In this document: piece by piece, positions 32,175-33,751 of the stretch
Position numbering within the stretch: position 1 is the first letter of the stretch
Layout of the letters: the number at the start of each line of letters is the position of its first letter
Assembly: GCA_016098155.1 (NCBI GenBank)
Contig: JAAAJB010000386.1
Location: 1-33,751 of the forward strand
From: Actinomortierella ambigua
Taxonomy: Eukaryota > Mortierellomycota > Mortierellomycetes > Mortierellales > Mortierellaceae
Reading direction: 5' to 3'
Length of the DNA stretch: 33,751 nucleotides
Notes under the pieces: model-generated
What the model was told of the DNA's origin: nothing
Database searches by the model: none
Seen by the model: the letters and a program-made list of their open reading frames with translations, nothing else
Position numbers and translations under genes: made by a program

Positions 32175-33751
32175 AGTTTCAAAGCCACCAGAGTTTAAAT
32201 ATCCCCATGACTATGAGACCAACATGACTTCACACGAAAAAAAAGTCATTCTTCATCCACACGAACCTGCAATCCCCTCCCCACATGGTATATCCGTCTA
32301 TCCACTCCATGCAAGCAAATTAATTGGAGATAACTTCACACCCCCCTCCCCCGGCGGTAAAGCTATTGCTCAAGCATTACACTCGCGTTGGTTGACGGTC
32401 ATGACTCGTAGACCTGAGCCAGCATAATTAGTTAGGAGAACGGTGAGAACCGGTCTACTAACCAATTATGCAGCCTCAGTCCAGTCTGCTGTCTGCCTAG
32501 TCTGCTGGCGTGAGTGTCATGACTGAGCTGTAGTTTACTTCTATCCTTATGGGCCCCTCATTGGTAACCGTTCAGAGTAGAATGCTATCGTATCTCAATG
32601 CATTTCTGCGAAGGAGGTAAATAAAATAAAAGGCATAACCTTATGAGACACAAAGAGCAAGGTTGAGGCATTCGCATGGTACAGGAAGACCGCAACACAA
32701 GGTCACGATGATTCACAGAAAATGGTAGTGTTCCTTCGTAAAAAACATACGTGGTGCTTTATTTGTTCTCGGGTTAGTGCTCATTGAACAACTATTGACG
32801 AGGTTCTATTACGCGCCTTTTTTTGGTACTCCTGGATGAAGAAGGAGCTTCAACAGCGCTCAATATCACCCATTCAACTTAATAAACGAAATACGATGAT
32901 TGATCATGGCGTATATATTGGTGAGAGACCTGCCGAGAGGTTAAGGTGTTGGCCACAGAAAATGATGCAACACGTTCCCGACGAACAATGCTGAAAAAGA
33001 TATTACGAGTGTCAACTACTGACCGATCTCTAGAAGAGAGAACTGTGGTTCAAATATTCAATGAGCGCTAACCAACCATTCTCACAGCTGCCGTAGCCAT
33101 CGTACTTGTCTACCTACTCGCCAAGCCCTAAGACAGCTTCGATCTTGAGTGTTGTCCATCACACCTCAGAACAGTTCTGGTTCATGGCATCGTGTAAACA
33201 TTGGGACATCCAACATGGAATGAACACCAGAACCATCGCTGCCAAGCAGCTCTCTGGTTTGAAGATGCCATCCTGGTCCACATTAAAGGACCAATCCTGA
33301 GTGAGTGTATGCTCCGATAGCGTCGCGCTTCTGTAGATTCGGAGCACCTTCGTTGACACTCTCTCCATTCCATTGATGAGTATGCATCGTCAACGAACCC
33401 ATAGTCATCAACTGCATTGCTTTGTGATAAGTACTACGAACAATTCTGCCCAATGATCGTATCCATTTGTTAGTGAACACAAAAAAGAGGTGACCGAAGG
33501 AAGGTTGCTGACATGTTGTCACTGTCGCCCGAACGAAACTTTAAAGTCGAGTCACGTGATTCAACTGCAAGGAGTGCTGAGTCACGTGATATACGCCACC
33601 AAAATTCAAAGCCACCGACAGCACGTGACTCGGAAATTTTCGCGATTACTTTGGCGCACAGATTCCGAATCCGACATGAAGCAAGCAGCTCCAAACGACT
33701 GTGTAGTATATGGGTATCATTCCGGCCTTCCAAGCCTGAGAACCGGGTTCG
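32175..33751. other. Gene-free right end of the window
   Basis: No convincing gene on either strand. Short open frames (up to about 90 codons) lack motifs, splice context and codon bias. Near 32475-32510 there are several imperfect GTCTGCTG repeats. The last 210 bp carry the CACGTG cluster described separately and probably belong to the promoter of a gene beyond the window. Confidence 0.45.
33549..33634. promoter_or_regulatory. Cluster of three GAGTCACGTG sites (E-box/bHLH type)
   Basis: Full CACGTG cores lie at 33553-33558, 33583-33588 and 33622-33627. The first two share GAGTCACGTGAT in direct orientation, and the third is GAGTCACGTGC on the opposite strand. The middle one also completes TGAGTCA (33578-33584), the Gcn4/AP-1 palindrome. 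CACGTG is bound by bHLH factors such as Cbf1, Pho4 and USF. The spacing (30 and 39 bp between cores) and the shared 5' flank argue against chance. Confidence 0.65.

Noticed and set aside
31313..32188. 291-codon antisense frame over the JJJ1 exon
   Set aside because: Serine-rich translation of the complementary strand of acidic codons; no start context or homology.
32926..32960. tRNA-Ser/Leu-like D-arm sequence (GCCGAGAGGTTAAGG)
   Set aside because: It resembles an A box, but position 8 is not T, no pairing acceptor stem or TTCGA box follows at a suitable distance, and no anticodon stem forms. At best a tRNA-derived scrap.
33106..33522. Short frames near the right end
   Set aside because: Under 80 codons each, overlapping on both strands, with no motif or splice structure.

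Overview
This window looks like nuclear DNA of an early-diverging fungus. Mortierellomycotina is my best guess, inferred from gene content, gene density and style. Nearly every gene is split by short GT-AG introns (about 50-230 nt) with T-rich 3' ends. Leaders are C/T-rich, and the intergenic DNA is full of homopolymers and microsatellites. Most genes are conserved eukaryotic housekeeping genes. Exon models were built by hand: splice phases were checked and protein continuity was compared with remembered family consensus. No alignment was run.

Left part (1-13 kb): a mitochondrial aspartate aminotransferase (+), a TVP15/COPI-associated Golgi membrane protein (+), a small promethin/LDAF1-like membrane protein (-), and a large Ima1/Samp1-type inner nuclear membrane protein with four CxxC pairs (-). 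The last of these diverges from a mitochondrial NIPSNAP protein (+), whose gene uses one GC-AG intron.

Middle part (13-24 kb) is the accessory-looking region. Four aldo-keto reductase genes lie head to tail on the + strand, with 935, 172 and 179 bp between them. They are followed by two nearly identical intronless genes for small secreted proteins with an M15/hedgehog-type HxxGxxxD...ExxHW zinc-peptidase signature. A third, shortened and apparently frameshifted relative lies 1.3 kb further on. Between these are a degenerate tandem repeat and the remains of an unidentified minus-strand gene.

Right part (24-33.7 kb): a METTL5-type 18S rRNA m6A methyltransferase (-) divergent from a SETD4/RKM-like SET-domain methyltransferase (+), a CYC2-like mitochondrial FAD/NADH oxidoreductase (-), and a JJJ1/DNAJC21-type J-protein with two C2H2 fingers (+). 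METTL5 and JJJ1 point to ribosome biogenesis; AAT, NIPSNAP and CYC2 are mitochondrial. The last 1.6 kb has no convincing gene but ends in three copies of GAGTCACGTG within about 80 bp, probably the promoter of a gene beyond the window.

The most unusual features are the secreted M15-like pair with its decaying third copy, the reductase array with a hypervariable loop next to an otherwise frozen core, the GC-AG intron, and the CACGTG cluster.
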